This document shows, piece by piece, positions 9,409-18,299 of a stretch of 64,000 bases of DNA. A program made the translations under genes and the position numbers. The notes below the pieces were generated by a model. The model worked only from the letters and a program-made list of their open reading frames with translations. It searched no databases and was not told the DNA's origin. Each line of letters begins with the position of its first letter. The stretch's first letter is position 1. Source of the DNA: Frondihabitans sp. Leaf304 (GTDB lineage Bacteria; Actinomycetota; Actinomycetes; Actinomycetales; Microbacteriaceae); assembly GCF_001423105.1 (NCBI RefSeq), contig NZ_LMNV01000002.1, positions 1,877,270 through 1,941,269 of the forward strand, written 5' to 3'.

Positions 9409-9474
9409 CAGACGTGGTGCGGCGCAAAGGCGCCGAGCCGTAGCGGCGTAGCGACCCAGAGGCGCAACCCCGAA

Positions 9475-11184
9475 CTACTTGCCCGTCACCTTGCCCGGGT
9501 TGAAGTTGCGCTTCGGGTCGGCCGAGTCGAGCAGTCCCTGCATCAGCGCGAGGCCGGGCTGCGAGACGTCCTGGCCGAGCCAGGGGGCGTGCTCGAGACC
9601 GACACCGTGGTGGTGCGACACCGTGCCACCCTCGGTGATGAAGGCGTCTTGGATCGCCTTCTTGACGATGTCGTACTGCTCGAGCGGCTGGTCGCCGTGT
9701 TCGAACGCGAACGTGAAGTAGAGGCACGCTCCCGAGTGATACGAGTGCGACAGGTGCGCCATGATCAGGCCCTGCGCGCCGATCTTCTCGAACGCGCGGT
9801 TCGCCGCGGCGTAGACGCCGTTGTACAGCGGGAGCAGCTTCGACCAGGGTGCAGCGGTCTCGGACACGTCGGCTGCGCCGCCGTGGTCGAGGAAGAAGTC
9901 GCGGAGGTACGGGGTGTCGAACTTCTTCTGGTCGTAGAGCACGCCGGGGCCCTTGCCGACGCCGAAGCCGCCGTGCTTCTTGACGATCTTGGCGACCAGC
10001 TTCTCGTTGCGGTCGACGTGCTCGTCGGAGCCCTCGTAGCCGATGAACGACAGGCAGATCTTCGAGAGATCCCAGCCCTTCAGCTTCATGAACTTCTGCA
10101 CGCCCTGGTTGAGGAGAGAAGAGATGCCCTTGCTGGCCTTCGACGTCGCGAGCGACATCTCGGTCTCGAACTCGTTCGACACACGTGTGATCGAGGGGTT
10201 CGCGTCGCTCTCGGCGATCGCCTGCATGGCCTGGAGGCCGGCCTCCCAGGTGGGGAAAAAGTAGGCGAGGATCTCACGCTTCTCGGGGATGCGGTGCACT
10301 TGGACGGTGACCTCGGTGATGATGCCGAGGCGTCCTTCGGATCCGATGATCATCTCGCGAAGCGACGGGCCCGTCGATGCCGACGGGACGGCGCGGATCA
10401 CGACGACGCCGTCGGGCCGCACCATGCGCAGGCCCTTGGTGATGTCGGCGATGTCGCCGAACTTGTCGGACTGCATGCCCGAGGAGCGGGTCGCGACCCA
10501 GCCGCCGAGGGTCGAGTGGGTGAAGCTGTCAGGGAAGTGGCCGAGGGTCCAGCCCTTGGCGTTCAGCTGCTCTTCGATGGCCGGGCCCTGCGCTCCGGCC
10601 TGGATGCGCGCGATGCGTCCGTCGTCGTCGATGTCGAGCACGCGGTCGAGGCGCCCCATGTCGAGCGAGATGACGATGCGCTCTTCGATGGGCATGGGCT
10701 CGAGCGAACCGACGATGTTGCTGCCGCCGCCGAAGGGGATGAGCACCAGGTCGTGCTCGACGGCCGCGGTCACGATCTTGGCGATCTCCGACTCGGTGGC
10801 CGGATAGACGACGGCGTCGGGGGTGCGCGGGAAGACGCCGTTGCGGATCCGGATCAGGTCGCGAATGCTCTTGCCGTAGGTGTGGACGACGCGCTCCATG
10901 TCGCCGAGCACGACGTGGCCTTCGCCGACGATCAGCGAGAGGGCGCTCGAGACGTCGGCGGTGATGCGCGAGGCGGGGATCTCGAGATCGTCGAAGGCCG
11001 GAACGGCGGTGATCTCATCGGAGTGCAGGTCGACGCCGACCATCTTCTTCACGAACGGAGCGAACGCGGGCTTGTCTTCGTGGTGGAAGGCGACCCCCTC
11101 GACACCCCAGCCCCACCACTTCATGTGCTTGACGTCGGGCCCCTCGTCGGGGGCGGACGTCTGGCGGGGTTTCAGGTCGGTCAC
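9475..11184 (-). CDS. Alkyl-DHAP synthase-like FAD-binding oxidoreductase
   Basis: A 569-residue protein of the FAD-binding type 4 oxidase superfamily, closest in layout to alkyldihydroxyacetonephosphate synthase (AGPS). The FAD loop PFGGGSNIVGS is near residue 150. The C-terminal domain contains the triple-histidine motif VSHHHGVGLEHAPWLGQD near residue 525, which in characterised AGPS enzymes is needed for exchanging the acyl chain of acyl-DHAP for a fatty alcohol. The end DPKRNFNPGK is typical. It overlaps the upstream acyltransferase gene by 4 bp and closes a three-gene operon. Glycolate-oxidase-like activity is the main alternative, but the neighbours favour ether-lipid synthesis. Confidence 0.8.
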   Translation of the reverse strand: MTDLKPRQTSAPDEGPDVKHMKWWGWGVEGVAFHHEDKPAFAPFVKKMVGVDLHSDEITAVPAFDDLEIPASRITADVSSALSLIVGEGHVVLGDMERVVHTYGKSIRDLIRIRNGVFPRTPDAVVYPATESEIAKIVTAAVEHDLVLIPFGGGSNIVGSLEPMPIEERIVISLDMGRLDRVLDIDDDGRIARIQAGAQGPAIEEQLNAKGWTLGHFPDSFTHSTLGGWVATRSSGMQSDKFGDIADITKGLRMVRPDGVVVIRAVPSASTGPSLREMIIGSEGRLGIITEVTVQVHRIPEKREILAYFFPTWEAGLQAMQAIAESDANPSITRVSNEFETEMSLATSKASKGISSLLNQGVQKFMKLKGWDLSKICLSFIGYEGSDEHVDRNEKLVAKIVKKHGGFGVGKGPGVLYDQKKFDTPYLRDFFLDHGGAADVSETAAPWSKLLPLYNGVYAAANRAFEKIGAQGLIMAHLSHSYHSGACLYFTFAFEHGDQPLEQYDIVKKAIQDAFITEGGTVSHHHGVGLEHAPWLGQDVSQPGLALMQGLLDSADPKRNFNPGKVTGK

Positions 11185-12083
11185 GGGCGGACTCCTTTGG
11201 ACGGATCGGACTGACCGAGGATATCGGCCGAGTACTGGTTTCGAATGCGAAGAATCTCGTCGCGGAGACGTGTCGAGAAAGCGATAGCGGTCTCGTCGGG
11301 CTCAGGGCGCATCGGATCTCCGAATGCGACGCCGACGGGGAGGCGGCCGGGGCGCGGCCAGTGCGCTCCGCGAGGGTGAGCGATATTGGCCCCGATCAGG
11401 GCGAGAGGCACGATGGGAACGTCACAGGCTGCCGCGAGACGAGCGGCGCCCGGCTTGAACGATCCCATCTCGCCGTCTTTGGAGCGCGTGCCCTCGGGGA
11501 ACACCAGCACCGGAAAGCCCCGCTGGAGCAACGAGACCGCACTCACGGAGGGGTTCTCTCGGGCGGGCTTGGCGCGCTTCTTCGAATCGCGACGGCCACC
11601 CCGCTGAATCGGGAACGCGTTGAAGAAGAGGGAGGTCAGGCCGCGACGCCACCAGACGTCGAAGAAGTAGTCGGCGGCCGCTCCGGTCGCGAGGTAGCGC
11701 GAGAGCTTGCGCGGCAGGGCACTCACGATGAGCGGCGCGTCGAGGTGGCTGGAGTGGTTCGCGATGAGCACGAAGCCGCCCTCGAGACCGATCAGCCGCT
11801 CCCGTCCGATGACCGTCACGTCGGTGATCGACCAGATCGTCGGCTTCATCACCCAGCGCTGGGCCACGAAGCGCACCGAGGCGTGCATACGCGAATTGAA
11901 CCGGTCGCGGACGTCTTCCGCCGCTTCGCCGAGACGACCCCGCACGTCGGCCGCGGTGTCGTTGACCCGGCCGGCCACCGCCCCGATCACCGAGGCCGCG
12001 GTCGGCTCCGACCCATCGGCGGCCTTCTCCTCGGGCAGGGCCTCAGGATCCGGGCGTTCGCCCTTCGACTCCTCCACGCTCAT
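11181..12083 (-). CDS. PlsC-type acyltransferase
   Basis: A 300-residue member of the lysophosphatidate/glycerophosphate acyltransferase family. The catalytic NHSSHLDAP motif (NHX4D) is near residue 105 and the glycerophosphate-binding FPEGTRS follows about 70 residues later. An unusual charged, Ala/Glu-rich N-terminal extension of about 70 residues precedes the domain. The start at 12083 overlaps the SDR stop as ATGA; longer readings lie in a shadow frame. In the proposed pathway it would acylate DHAP or the alkylglycerol phosphate, but from sequence alone the acceptor is not decidable. Confidence 0.85.
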   Translation of the reverse strand: MSVEESKGERPDPEALPEEKAADGSEPTAASVIGAVAGRVNDTAADVRGRLGEAAEDVRDRFNSRMHASVRFVAQRWVMKPTIWSITDVTVIGRERLIGLEGGFVLIANHSSHLDAPLIVSALPRKLSRYLATGAAADYFFDVWWRRGLTSLFFNAFPIQRGGRRDSKKRAKPARENPSVSAVSLLQRGFPVLVFPEGTRSKDGEMGSFKPGAARLAAACDVPIVPLALIGANIAHPRGAHWPRPGRLPVGVAFGDPMRPEPDETAIAFSTRLRDEILRIRNQYSADILGQSDPSKGVRP

Positions 12084-12859
12084 GCCTCCACCGGTTTCTT
12101 GCGGCCCGACGAGATCGCCGCCGAGACGCCTCGCACGGCGCTCTTCGGTGCGTGACGGAGCAACCCGACGAGCACTTTGTACCGAATGGTGGGTATGGAG
12201 ATCACTTTGCCCCTGTCGACGTCGCGCAGACACGCGGTGACCAGTTGTTCGGCGTCGAGCCAGAGGGAGTTTGGGATGCTCGACGTGCGAATGGCGGCGC
12301 GCTGATGGAATTCCGTCCGCACCCAGCCCGGCAGGACGGCGGTGACAGTGACGCCCGTCCCCTTCAGTTCGACGGCCAGCCCCTCCGAGAACGACGTGAC
12401 CCACGCCTTGATCGCCGAGTAGGCCCCCATCGCGAGCAGGCCCGCCGTCGAGGAGACGTTGACGATGCGGCCCTCTCCGCGATCACGCATCGAGCGTGCC
12501 GCCGCGGCCGAAAGCACGAGCACTGCTCGGCACATGACCTCGAAACCGAGATCGAGACCCTCGACGTCGTGCGAGGTCAAGGGGATGTGCATGCCGAAAC
12601 CGGCATTGTTCACCAGGAAATCGATCGGCCGGGCTGGATCCTCGAGCCGTGCCGCCACGCGGTCGACGTCTGCGCGCTGCGAGAGGTCGGCCGGAAAGAG
12701 CTCGACGCCCACGCCGAGACCGCGGAGGTCGTCAGCGGTCGACGCAAGCCTCGCCTCGTCTCGAGCGACGAGAACGAGGTCGTATCCCCTGTGTGCGAGC
12801 TGGCGGGCAAATTCGGCTCCGATGCCGGACGTGCCCCCGGTCACGAGCGCTACAACCAT
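12080..12859 (-). CDS. SDR-family reductase
   Basis: A 259-residue classical short-chain dehydrogenase. It has the TGGTSGIG cofactor loop at residues 8-15, NNAGFG near 85, a catalytic Ser in NVSS and the YSAIK catalytic pair. The open frame extends to 12931, but the Rossmann fold starts at MVVALVTGG, so 12859 is the likely start. It is first in the operon with the acyltransferase and AGPS-like genes (4-bp overlaps). In animals the alkyl-DHAP reduction step is done by an SDR (PexRAP/DHRS7B), so this protein may do the same. Substrate is inference. Confidence 0.82.
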   Translation of the reverse strand: MVVALVTGGTSGIGAEFARQLAHRGYDLVLVARDEARLASTADDLRGLGVGVELFPADLSQRADVDRVAARLEDPARPIDFLVNNAGFGMHIPLTSHDVEGLDLGFEVMCRAVLVLSAAAARSMRDRGEGRIVNVSSTAGLLAMGAYSAIKAWVTSFSEGLAVELKGTGVTVTAVLPGWVRTEFHQRAAIRTSSIPNSLWLDAEQLVTACLRDVDRGKVISIPTIRYKVLVGLLRHAPKSAVRGVSAAISSGRKKPVEA

Positions 12860-12936
12860 GCCGCTTACGATACGGTGCCTACGGGGAGATTCGCGCATCG
12901 ATCCCGGCTCAGACCCCCTCCGGAGGCACACGTTTC
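12860..12936. promoter_or_regulatory. Shared divergent promoter region of the six-gene lipid cluster
   Basis: Only 77 bp separate the SDR start (minus) from the first ferritin-like gene (plus). A GGAGG ribosome site stands about 10 bp before the plus-strand ATG. On the minus strand a TATCGT element lies so close to the SDR ATG that a leaderless transcript is possible. Both arms are probably co-regulated from here. Confidence 0.45.
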
Positions 12937-13758
12937 ATGACCGACAGCCCGAATTCCGAGGCGGCAGGCCCCTTCGACATCCGTGAGTTCACACGGACGG
13001 CGCAGGGCAACTTCCGTGCCGACCTCGACCTCACCTCGTACGAGGCGCATCCCCTCGACGCCGAGACCCTCGAGCTGGTCCGCTATCTGTCGAGGCTCGA
13101 GGCAGCGACCATGGAGCACCTGCGCAACCTGCTCGTCACGGCGACCCATAAAGACGCCCGCGTCACCGCGTTCCTCGTCACCTGGGCATTCGAGAAGTTC
13201 TGGATGGCCGACGCCCTCGACGCCGTTCTCGGCGCGCACGGTCTCGATCGCACCCGCAACGTCGACGAGGGGCCTCCCCGCACGGGTGCCGACGAGGCGA
13301 TCCAGCGCTCCGGTCCGATCCGACGCGCCATCGCCGCCGTCGGTCTCGGCGCCCCCATCGTGGCCACCCACATGACCCTCGGACTGGTCGACGAGTGGAT
13401 TCTCCGCGCGGCATATGATCATCTCCGCGCGACGACCGACTCGCCCGCGCTCCGCGACACGATCGGCAGGATCCAGATCATCAAGCAACGACACGAGGCC
13501 TTCTTCGCAGACGAGACCGAGTGGCGCCTGAGCGACTCCAAGCGCGCCGCCCGTCAGACGCGCGCGGCTCTCGCAACGGCGGCCTGGCCCATCGGCGGGG
13601 TCGAGCGCGCCGCCGCCGACCGCGACCGGTTCGAGGCATTCGTCTTCTCAGGATCCGACGGCTCGGCTCGTGCGGACGACATCGGGCGCCGCGTCGCCTC
13701 TCTCCCCGGCATGGATGCGCGCATCGGCCAGACGACCGCAAAGAAGCTGACCCCGTGA
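12937..13758 (+). CDS. Ferritin-like protein with degenerate diiron site
   Basis: A 273-residue four-helix protein clearly paralogous to the one at 16121-16915: both contain HKD near residue 71 or 61, then a T-x-W...FW block and a G-x-H helix end. Aligned with that paralog, E55 and E153 are kept, but the second-helix E-x-x-H has become K87...M90 and the fourth-helix E-x-x-H has become K183-x-x-H186. It has therefore lost three of six predicted metal ligands and is probably not a functional diiron centre. Start 12937 follows GGAGG. It overlaps the reductase gene by 4 bp. It may be a structural partner of the intact paralog. Confidence 0.75.
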   Translation: MTDSPNSEAAGPFDIREFTRTAQGNFRADLDLTSYEAHPLDAETLELVRYLSRLEAATMEHLRNLLVTATHKDARVTAFLVTWAFEKFWMADALDAVLGAHGLDRTRNVDEGPPRTGADEAIQRSGPIRRAIAAVGLGAPIVATHMTLGLVDEWILRAAYDHLRATTDSPALRDTIGRIQIIKQRHEAFFADETEWRLSDSKRAARQTRAALATAAWPIGGVERAAADRDRFEAFVFSGSDGSARADDIGRRVASLPGMDARIGQTTAKKLTP

Positions 13759-16073
13759 GCGCACTCGACTTTCCCGATTTCTCGACCGACCTCGGATCCT
13801 CGCATGTGTTCCTCACCGGCGGCACCGGCTTCGTCGGTCAGGCGATCCTCGAACGGCTCCTCGCGAGCCACCCGGGCACCAGGATCACCCTGCTCATCCG
13901 CACCAAGGGGAGCACCTCGGGCGTCGACCGTCTTCGTCATGTACTGCGCAAGCCCGTCTTCGCCTCCTGGCGCGAGAGTGTCGGCCCCGACGGAGTCGAA
14001 GACGCGATCCTGAACCGGCTGAACGTGCTCGAAGGCGGTCTCGACGCGGTACCCGAGCTGCCGGGCGACCTCGACGTCGTGATCCACTCCGCGTCGAGCG
14101 TCTCGTTCGACCCGCCCATCGACCAGGCCTTCGAGACGAACGTCGGCGGTGCCGTCGGCCTGTACGAGGCGCTGATCGCCTCGGGCACCGACCCGCATGT
14201 CGTCCACGTCTCGACCGCCTACGTCGGCGGCCTCCGCAAGGGCATCTTCCCCGAGGCATCTCTCACCCACGAGGTCGACTGGCGCACCGAGTTCGAGGCC
14301 GCCCGTGCCGCCCGCTCCCGCGTCGAGCTGTCGTCGCGCCAGCCGGAGGTGCTGCGCCGCTTCATCGCCGAAGCCCGAGCCAAGCACGGCAAAGAAGGCC
14401 CCCTCGCGGTGTCGCGCGAGGCCGAGGAGCGCCGCGTGGCCTGGGTCAAGGCGAAACTCGTCGACCACGGTCGCGCCCGCGCCGAGAGCCTCGGCTGGAC
14501 CGACGTCTATACGCTCACGAAGGCCTTCGCCGAGCGCGCGGCCGAGCAGATGTGGGCCGCTCGCGGTCACCGCCTGTCGTTCGTGCGCCCGGCGATCGTC
14601 GAGAGCGCGCTCCGCCACCCGTACCCGGGCTGGATCGACGGCTTCAAGGTCGCCGACCCGCTGATCATGGCCTACGGCCGTGGCATGCTCCCCGAGTTCC
14701 CGGGCGTGCCCGACAGCGTCCTCGACGTGGTGCCGGTCGACTTCGTCGTCAACGTGATCGTCTTGGTCGCGTCCAACCCCGCGGCCGCTGGCGAGCCGCA
14801 GTTCTTCCACGTGTCGTCGGGCGCCAGCAATCCGCTGCCGATCCACCGGATGTTCACGAACCTCAGCATGTTCTTCACGGCCAACCCGCTGCCGACCGCC
14901 GACAGCGGCTCCATTGCCGCCGCGACCTGGCGCTTTCCGGGCGGGCGCAAGGTCGAGCGGGCGGTCCGACTCCAGGCACGTCTCAATGATGCGCGCGAAT
15001 CGGTCTTTCTGCGGCTGCCGTCCACCGACCGGACGCGCGAGGCCCTCGCCGGGGTCGATCGTCGCCGCGCCGACCTCGAATCACTGCAGAGTCTGACCGA
15101 TCTCTATCGCCACTACATCCAGTCGGAGATCATCTTCGACGATCGCCGCACGAAGGCGCTTCAGGCCGCTCTCGTCGCCACCCAGCCGGCCGAGGTGTCG
15201 GGTGACATCGGCTTCGACATGGCCGACATCCAGTGGGAGGACTACTTCCAGACCGTGCACTTCCCCGCGGTCACGACGATGACCCGGGCGTTCAGCGTTC
15301 GGCCCGCCTCGTCCGGCCCTGCGCTCGACCGCGAGCTGCCCCGACGCAAAGACGTCGTGGCGATCTTCGATCTCGAGGGCACCGTCGTCGACTCGAACAT
15401 CGTCGAGCAGTACCTCTGGGTGCGCGGCTCCGGCTTCGGCAAGGCGGCCTGGCCCGCCGAGGTGGCGAGTCTCCTCGCGTCGCTTCCGGGCTACCTTCGC
15501 GCCGAACAGCGCGATCGAGGCGAGTTCATTCGCGCGTTCCTCCGTCGATACGAGGGCATGCCCGTGACCCGCCTCGAAGAGGTCGTGGCTCGCGGATACG
15601 CCCAGACGCTTCTCAAGCACACGATGCCTGAAGCACTCGAGCGCATCGCCGCCCACCGCGCCGCCGGGCACCGCACCGTGCTCGTCACGGGCTCCATCGG
15701 AACGCTCGTCTCGCCTCTCGCTCACCTCTTCGACGAGGTGGTCGCCGGGACGATGCATGCCCGTGACGGCATCTACACCGGATACCTCGCTCAGCCCCCG
15801 GTGGTCGACGAGGCGCGAGCAGCCTGGCTGCGCCAATACGCCGAGCGGAACAGTGTCGATCTTTCAGCTTCGTACGGTTACGGTGATAGTCACGCCGACC
15901 TCGTCTGGCTCGAAATGCTCGGAAATCCAAGCGCCGTCAACCCGGATTCCAATCTTTCTCGTGAAGCCCTCCGAAGAAAGTGGAGAATCCGCGATTGGAA
16001 GCGCGGGCCGATCCAGCTAACCTCGAGTCACCTGAGGTCAGCGGGAGAGACCCCCGCAGGCGGCACCGACTAG
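13755..16073 (+). CDS. Fatty acyl reductase-HAD fusion protein
   Basis: A 772-residue two-domain protein. Residues about 15-420 form a male-sterility/fatty-acyl-reductase NAD-binding domain: TGGTGFVGQAI cofactor loop near 20 and the catalytic YTLTK pair near 251. A linker follows. Residues about 530-750 are a HAD-IB hydrolase-like domain with FDLEGTVVDS near 536 and GYGDSHADL near 708. The first HAD motif reads DLEGT, so the usual second Asp is Glu. The family N-domain reduces acyl-CoA or acyl-ACP to alcohol or aldehyde. GTG start at 13755 overlaps the previous stop as GTGA. The HAD domain's role is unknown. Confidence 0.85.
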   Translation: MSALDFPDFSTDLGSSHVFLTGGTGFVGQAILERLLASHPGTRITLLIRTKGSTSGVDRLRHVLRKPVFASWRESVGPDGVEDAILNRLNVLEGGLDAVPELPGDLDVVIHSASSVSFDPPIDQAFETNVGGAVGLYEALIASGTDPHVVHVSTAYVGGLRKGIFPEASLTHEVDWRTEFEAARAARSRVELSSRQPEVLRRFIAEARAKHGKEGPLAVSREAEERRVAWVKAKLVDHGRARAESLGWTDVYTLTKAFAERAAEQMWAARGHRLSFVRPAIVESALRHPYPGWIDGFKVADPLIMAYGRGMLPEFPGVPDSVLDVVPVDFVVNVIVLVASNPAAAGEPQFFHVSSGASNPLPIHRMFTNLSMFFTANPLPTADSGSIAAATWRFPGGRKVERAVRLQARLNDARESVFLRLPSTDRTREALAGVDRRRADLESLQSLTDLYRHYIQSEIIFDDRRTKALQAALVATQPAEVSGDIGFDMADIQWEDYFQTVHFPAVTTMTRAFSVRPASSGPALDRELPRRKDVVAIFDLEGTVVDSNIVEQYLWVRGSGFGKAAWPAEVASLLASLPGYLRAEQRDRGEFIRAFLRRYEGMPVTRLEEVVARGYAQTLLKHTMPEALERIAAHRAAGHRTVLVTGSIGTLVSPLAHLFDEVVAGTMHARDGIYTGYLAQPPVVDEARAAWLRQYAERNSVDLSASYGYGDSHADLVWLEMLGNPSAVNPDSNLSREALRRKWRIRDWKRGPIQLTSSHLRSAGETPAGGTD

Positions 16074-16120
16074 GCACACCCGAGAGGAGTGGAAGAGGGA
16101 TATGCCTCTTCCGACATACG

Positions 16121-16915
16121 ATGGCATTCGATATCGACAAGTACGCTGCAGGCTCTGAGCGCCTGGGCTGGGACGACCTCGATCTCGAGCACTTCCGCGA
16201 AAACCCCCTCTCGCCCGAGACGCTCCGCACCCTCCGCTACATGGCCGACGTCGAGTACCACACGGTCTGCTACACCCGCGATCTGCTCACGACCCCGTCG
16301 CACAAAGACGGCGAGATCTCGACGTTCATGACGATGTGGAACCGCGAGGAGTTCTGGCATGGCGAGGCCCTGGGCGCCGTCCTGGCCGTCCACGGAATCA
16401 CCGTCGACTACGACGCCCTCCGCGCCTCCCGCCTCAAGCTCGGCTGGCGCGACCGCCTCGACCCCATCAAGCAGTCCATGCTCGGCAAGATCGTCGGCAG
16501 CGACTTCGTCGCCGTCCACATGTCGTGGGGTGCCGCAAATGAGTGGTCTGCCGTGAGCGCCTACAAGCGCATGGCCGACCTCGAGACCGACCCCGTGCTG
16601 GGCGAGCTGCTGCGGCGCATCGCCAAGCAAGAGACACGGCACGTCGCCTTCTACGTCTCGCAGGCTCGCGAGCGCCTCCTCAAGAGCAAGCGTGCTCAGA
16701 AGCTCACCCGCCTCCTCCTCTCGAAATTCTGGGCCCCGGTGGGCTCGAGCATCATGGAGCGCGACGATGTCCAGTTCGTCTTCGGCCAGATCATGGGCGG
16801 CGTCGAGGGGCGCAAAGAGATGAAGAAGCTCGACAACAACATCGCGAGCCTTCCCGGCATGCAGGGCCTGACCATCTTCGAGAAGGCCCTCGACGGCCTC
16901 GGCGTGGCGGCGTAG
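16121..16915 (+). CDS. Ferritin-like diiron protein
   Basis: A 264-residue four-helix-bundle protein with the full canonical ligand set: E45 on helix 1, E77-x-x-H80 (EEFWH) on helix 2, E141 (ANEW) on helix 3, and E171-x-x-H174 (ETRH) on helix 4. This pattern defines diiron oxidases, desaturases and aldehyde-deformylating oxygenases, so an O2-dependent reaction on a lipid chain is plausible but not shown. It lies 47 bp after the fatty acyl reductase fusion, probably in the same transcript. A partly degenerate paralog begins the operon. The ribosome site is weak (GAGGAG about 32 bp upstream), so the start is less certain than the fold. Confidence 0.8.
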   Translation: MAFDIDKYAAGSERLGWDDLDLEHFRENPLSPETLRTLRYMADVEYHTVCYTRDLLTTPSHKDGEISTFMTMWNREEFWHGEALGAVLAVHGITVDYDALRASRLKLGWRDRLDPIKQSMLGKIVGSDFVAVHMSWGAANEWSAVSAYKRMADLETDPVLGELLRRIAKQETRHVAFYVSQARERLLKSKRAQKLTRLLLSKFWAPVGSSIMERDDVQFVFGQIMGGVEGRKEMKKLDNNIASLPGMQGLTIFEKALDGLGVAA

Positions 16916-17016
16916 CGCCTTCCTCCACGCAGGCGGTCTTTCCAGCGCGGACGAGTTGTCCACAGGGCTGACCTATGCCGCAGAGCCCCCGGTCGGAATC
17001 GACTAGCGTCGAATCC

Positions 17017-17808
17017 ATGCCCACCGACACCGAGCTACCCGAGAGGGACGCACGACCGCGTCCCAACTCGGGTGCGCGTCGGCTTCCGGTCGCGGGCATT
17101 CTCGCCGTCGTGCTCGGTCTCCTCGTCGTTATCGGCAGCGCCTTCGGTGGCGAACTCCGATTCTCCGGCCCGCGCTGGAGCCTCGGGGCCTTCCCCACCG
17201 CCACACCGCCCGCCCCTCCGTCGCAGCCGGCTGACAACCCCACGGCATCGCCTCCGGCGACCAGCGGAGCATCCACGCCAGACCTCACCTGGCTCGTCGT
17301 CGTCGTGGCGTGCCTCGCCGCCCTCGCCCTCGCGGTCGTGGTCATCCGGTGGTGGCGCTCCCGTCGCCGCGATCGGCCTGCCGCTAACGCCGCGTCGCTC
17401 GACGAGTTGAGCGACCCCTCACCCCTCGCCGACGACCCGTCGATCGAGACCAGCGCCCCCTATCTGCGCCGGGGCCTGCGCCTCGCCCTCGATCTCCTCG
17501 ACGGCGATCGCGCGCCGAACGACGCCATCGTCGCCGCCTGGCTGGGCCTCCAGGAGGCCGCCGAAGACGCCGGCTACTCCCGCCTCGACTCCGAGACTCC
17601 GACCGAGTTCACCAGCCGGATCCTCCGCCTGACCGGGGTCGACGGGGAGTCCCTCGGCACGCTCCGACGCCTCTACCTCGCCGTGCGATTCGGAGACGCC
17701 GTCGCTTCACCTGCCGACGTCGTCACCGCACGCCAGGCGCTCGTCGTCCTCGAGGCCCAATGGGCCGAGCGTTCCGCCCACCCTGCCGACGACGGCGGTC
17801 ACGCGTGA
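17017..17808 (+). CDS. DUF4129 membrane protein
   Basis: A 263-residue protein with a membrane helix near residues 25-45, a Pro/Ala/Ser-rich extracytoplasmic stretch, a second helix near 90-113 followed by RWWRSRRR, and a C-terminal cytoplasmic DUF4129 domain that includes TPTEFTSRIL. An in-frame start at 16975 would add 14 residues. It is the first gene of a five-gene operon with MoxR and DUF58 genes joined by 4-bp overlaps. In that conserved setting the proteins are thought to act in membrane-complex maturation, though the targets are unknown. Confidence 0.75.
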   Translation: MPTDTELPERDARPRPNSGARRLPVAGILAVVLGLLVVIGSAFGGELRFSGPRWSLGAFPTATPPAPPSQPADNPTASPPATSGASTPDLTWLVVVVACLAALALAVVVIRWWRSRRRDRPAANAASLDELSDPSPLADDPSIETSAPYLRRGLRLALDLLDGDRAPNDAIVAAWLGLQEAAEDAGYSRLDSETPTEFTSRILRLTGVDGESLGTLRRLYLAVRFGDAVASPADVVTARQALVVLEAQWAERSAHPADDGGHA

Positions 17809-18299
17809 GCTTCCGCCGAACCCTGATCCTCTCGTCCGTCGCAGCGCTCGTCGTGGGTGCCATCGTCTACTTCTTCGGCCTCGACGTCGTCGGTTCCGTG
17901 GTCGTCACCGTCGTCGCCCTCGGCGTCCTCCTCGTCGTCGGCCTGACCTGGGAGTCGTTCGCCGGCGAGAACGCCGTTGCGTGGCCTCAGCCGCCGATCC
18001 GGCGAACCCCGGGCGCGCGGCTCGACGTCGAAGAGCTCAGCTGGTCGATGAAGACCCGCGGCGGCGTCCAAGACCGCACCGTCGCGAGGGCCCGCGAGGC
18101 GGCCCGGCATCGACTGCTCTTTCTCTACGGCCTCGATCTCCTCGATCCGGGCGACCGACCCGAGATCGAGAAGATCCTGGCACCCGGCGTCGTGCGCACA
18201 CTCCTGGTGCCGCGCGCCACGAATCTCGACCTGATCTCCTTCACCCGCCTCCTGAATGCCATCGAGGCACTCGGGTCGCCTACCGAGAGGCACACGTGA
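17805..18299 (+). CDS. Small membrane protein of the MoxR operon
   Basis: A 164-residue protein with two adjacent hydrophobic helices in residues 5-50, then a soluble domain containing ELSWSMKTRGG and a helical C-terminus. I recognise no named domain. GTG at 17805 overlaps the DUF4129 stop (GTGA), and its own stop overlaps the MoxR start in the same way. Gene order suggests it is a membrane partner of the MoxR ATPase. Confidence 0.75.
   Translation: MSFRRTLILSSVAALVVGAIVYFFGLDVVGSVVVTVVALGVLLVVGLTWESFAGENAVAWPQPPIRRTPGARLDVEELSWSMKTRGGVQDRTVARAREAARHRLLFLYGLDLLDPGDRPEIEKILAPGVVRTLLVPRATNLDLISFTRLLNAIEALGSPTERHT

Noticed and set aside
13755-16915. Alkane synthesis pair (acyl reductase plus aldehyde-deformylating oxygenase)
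   Set aside because: The ferritin-like protein has the right ligands, but the reductase is of the alcohol-forming type and the AGPS-like, acyltransferase and SDR genes fit ether lipids better. It remains a secondary possibility.
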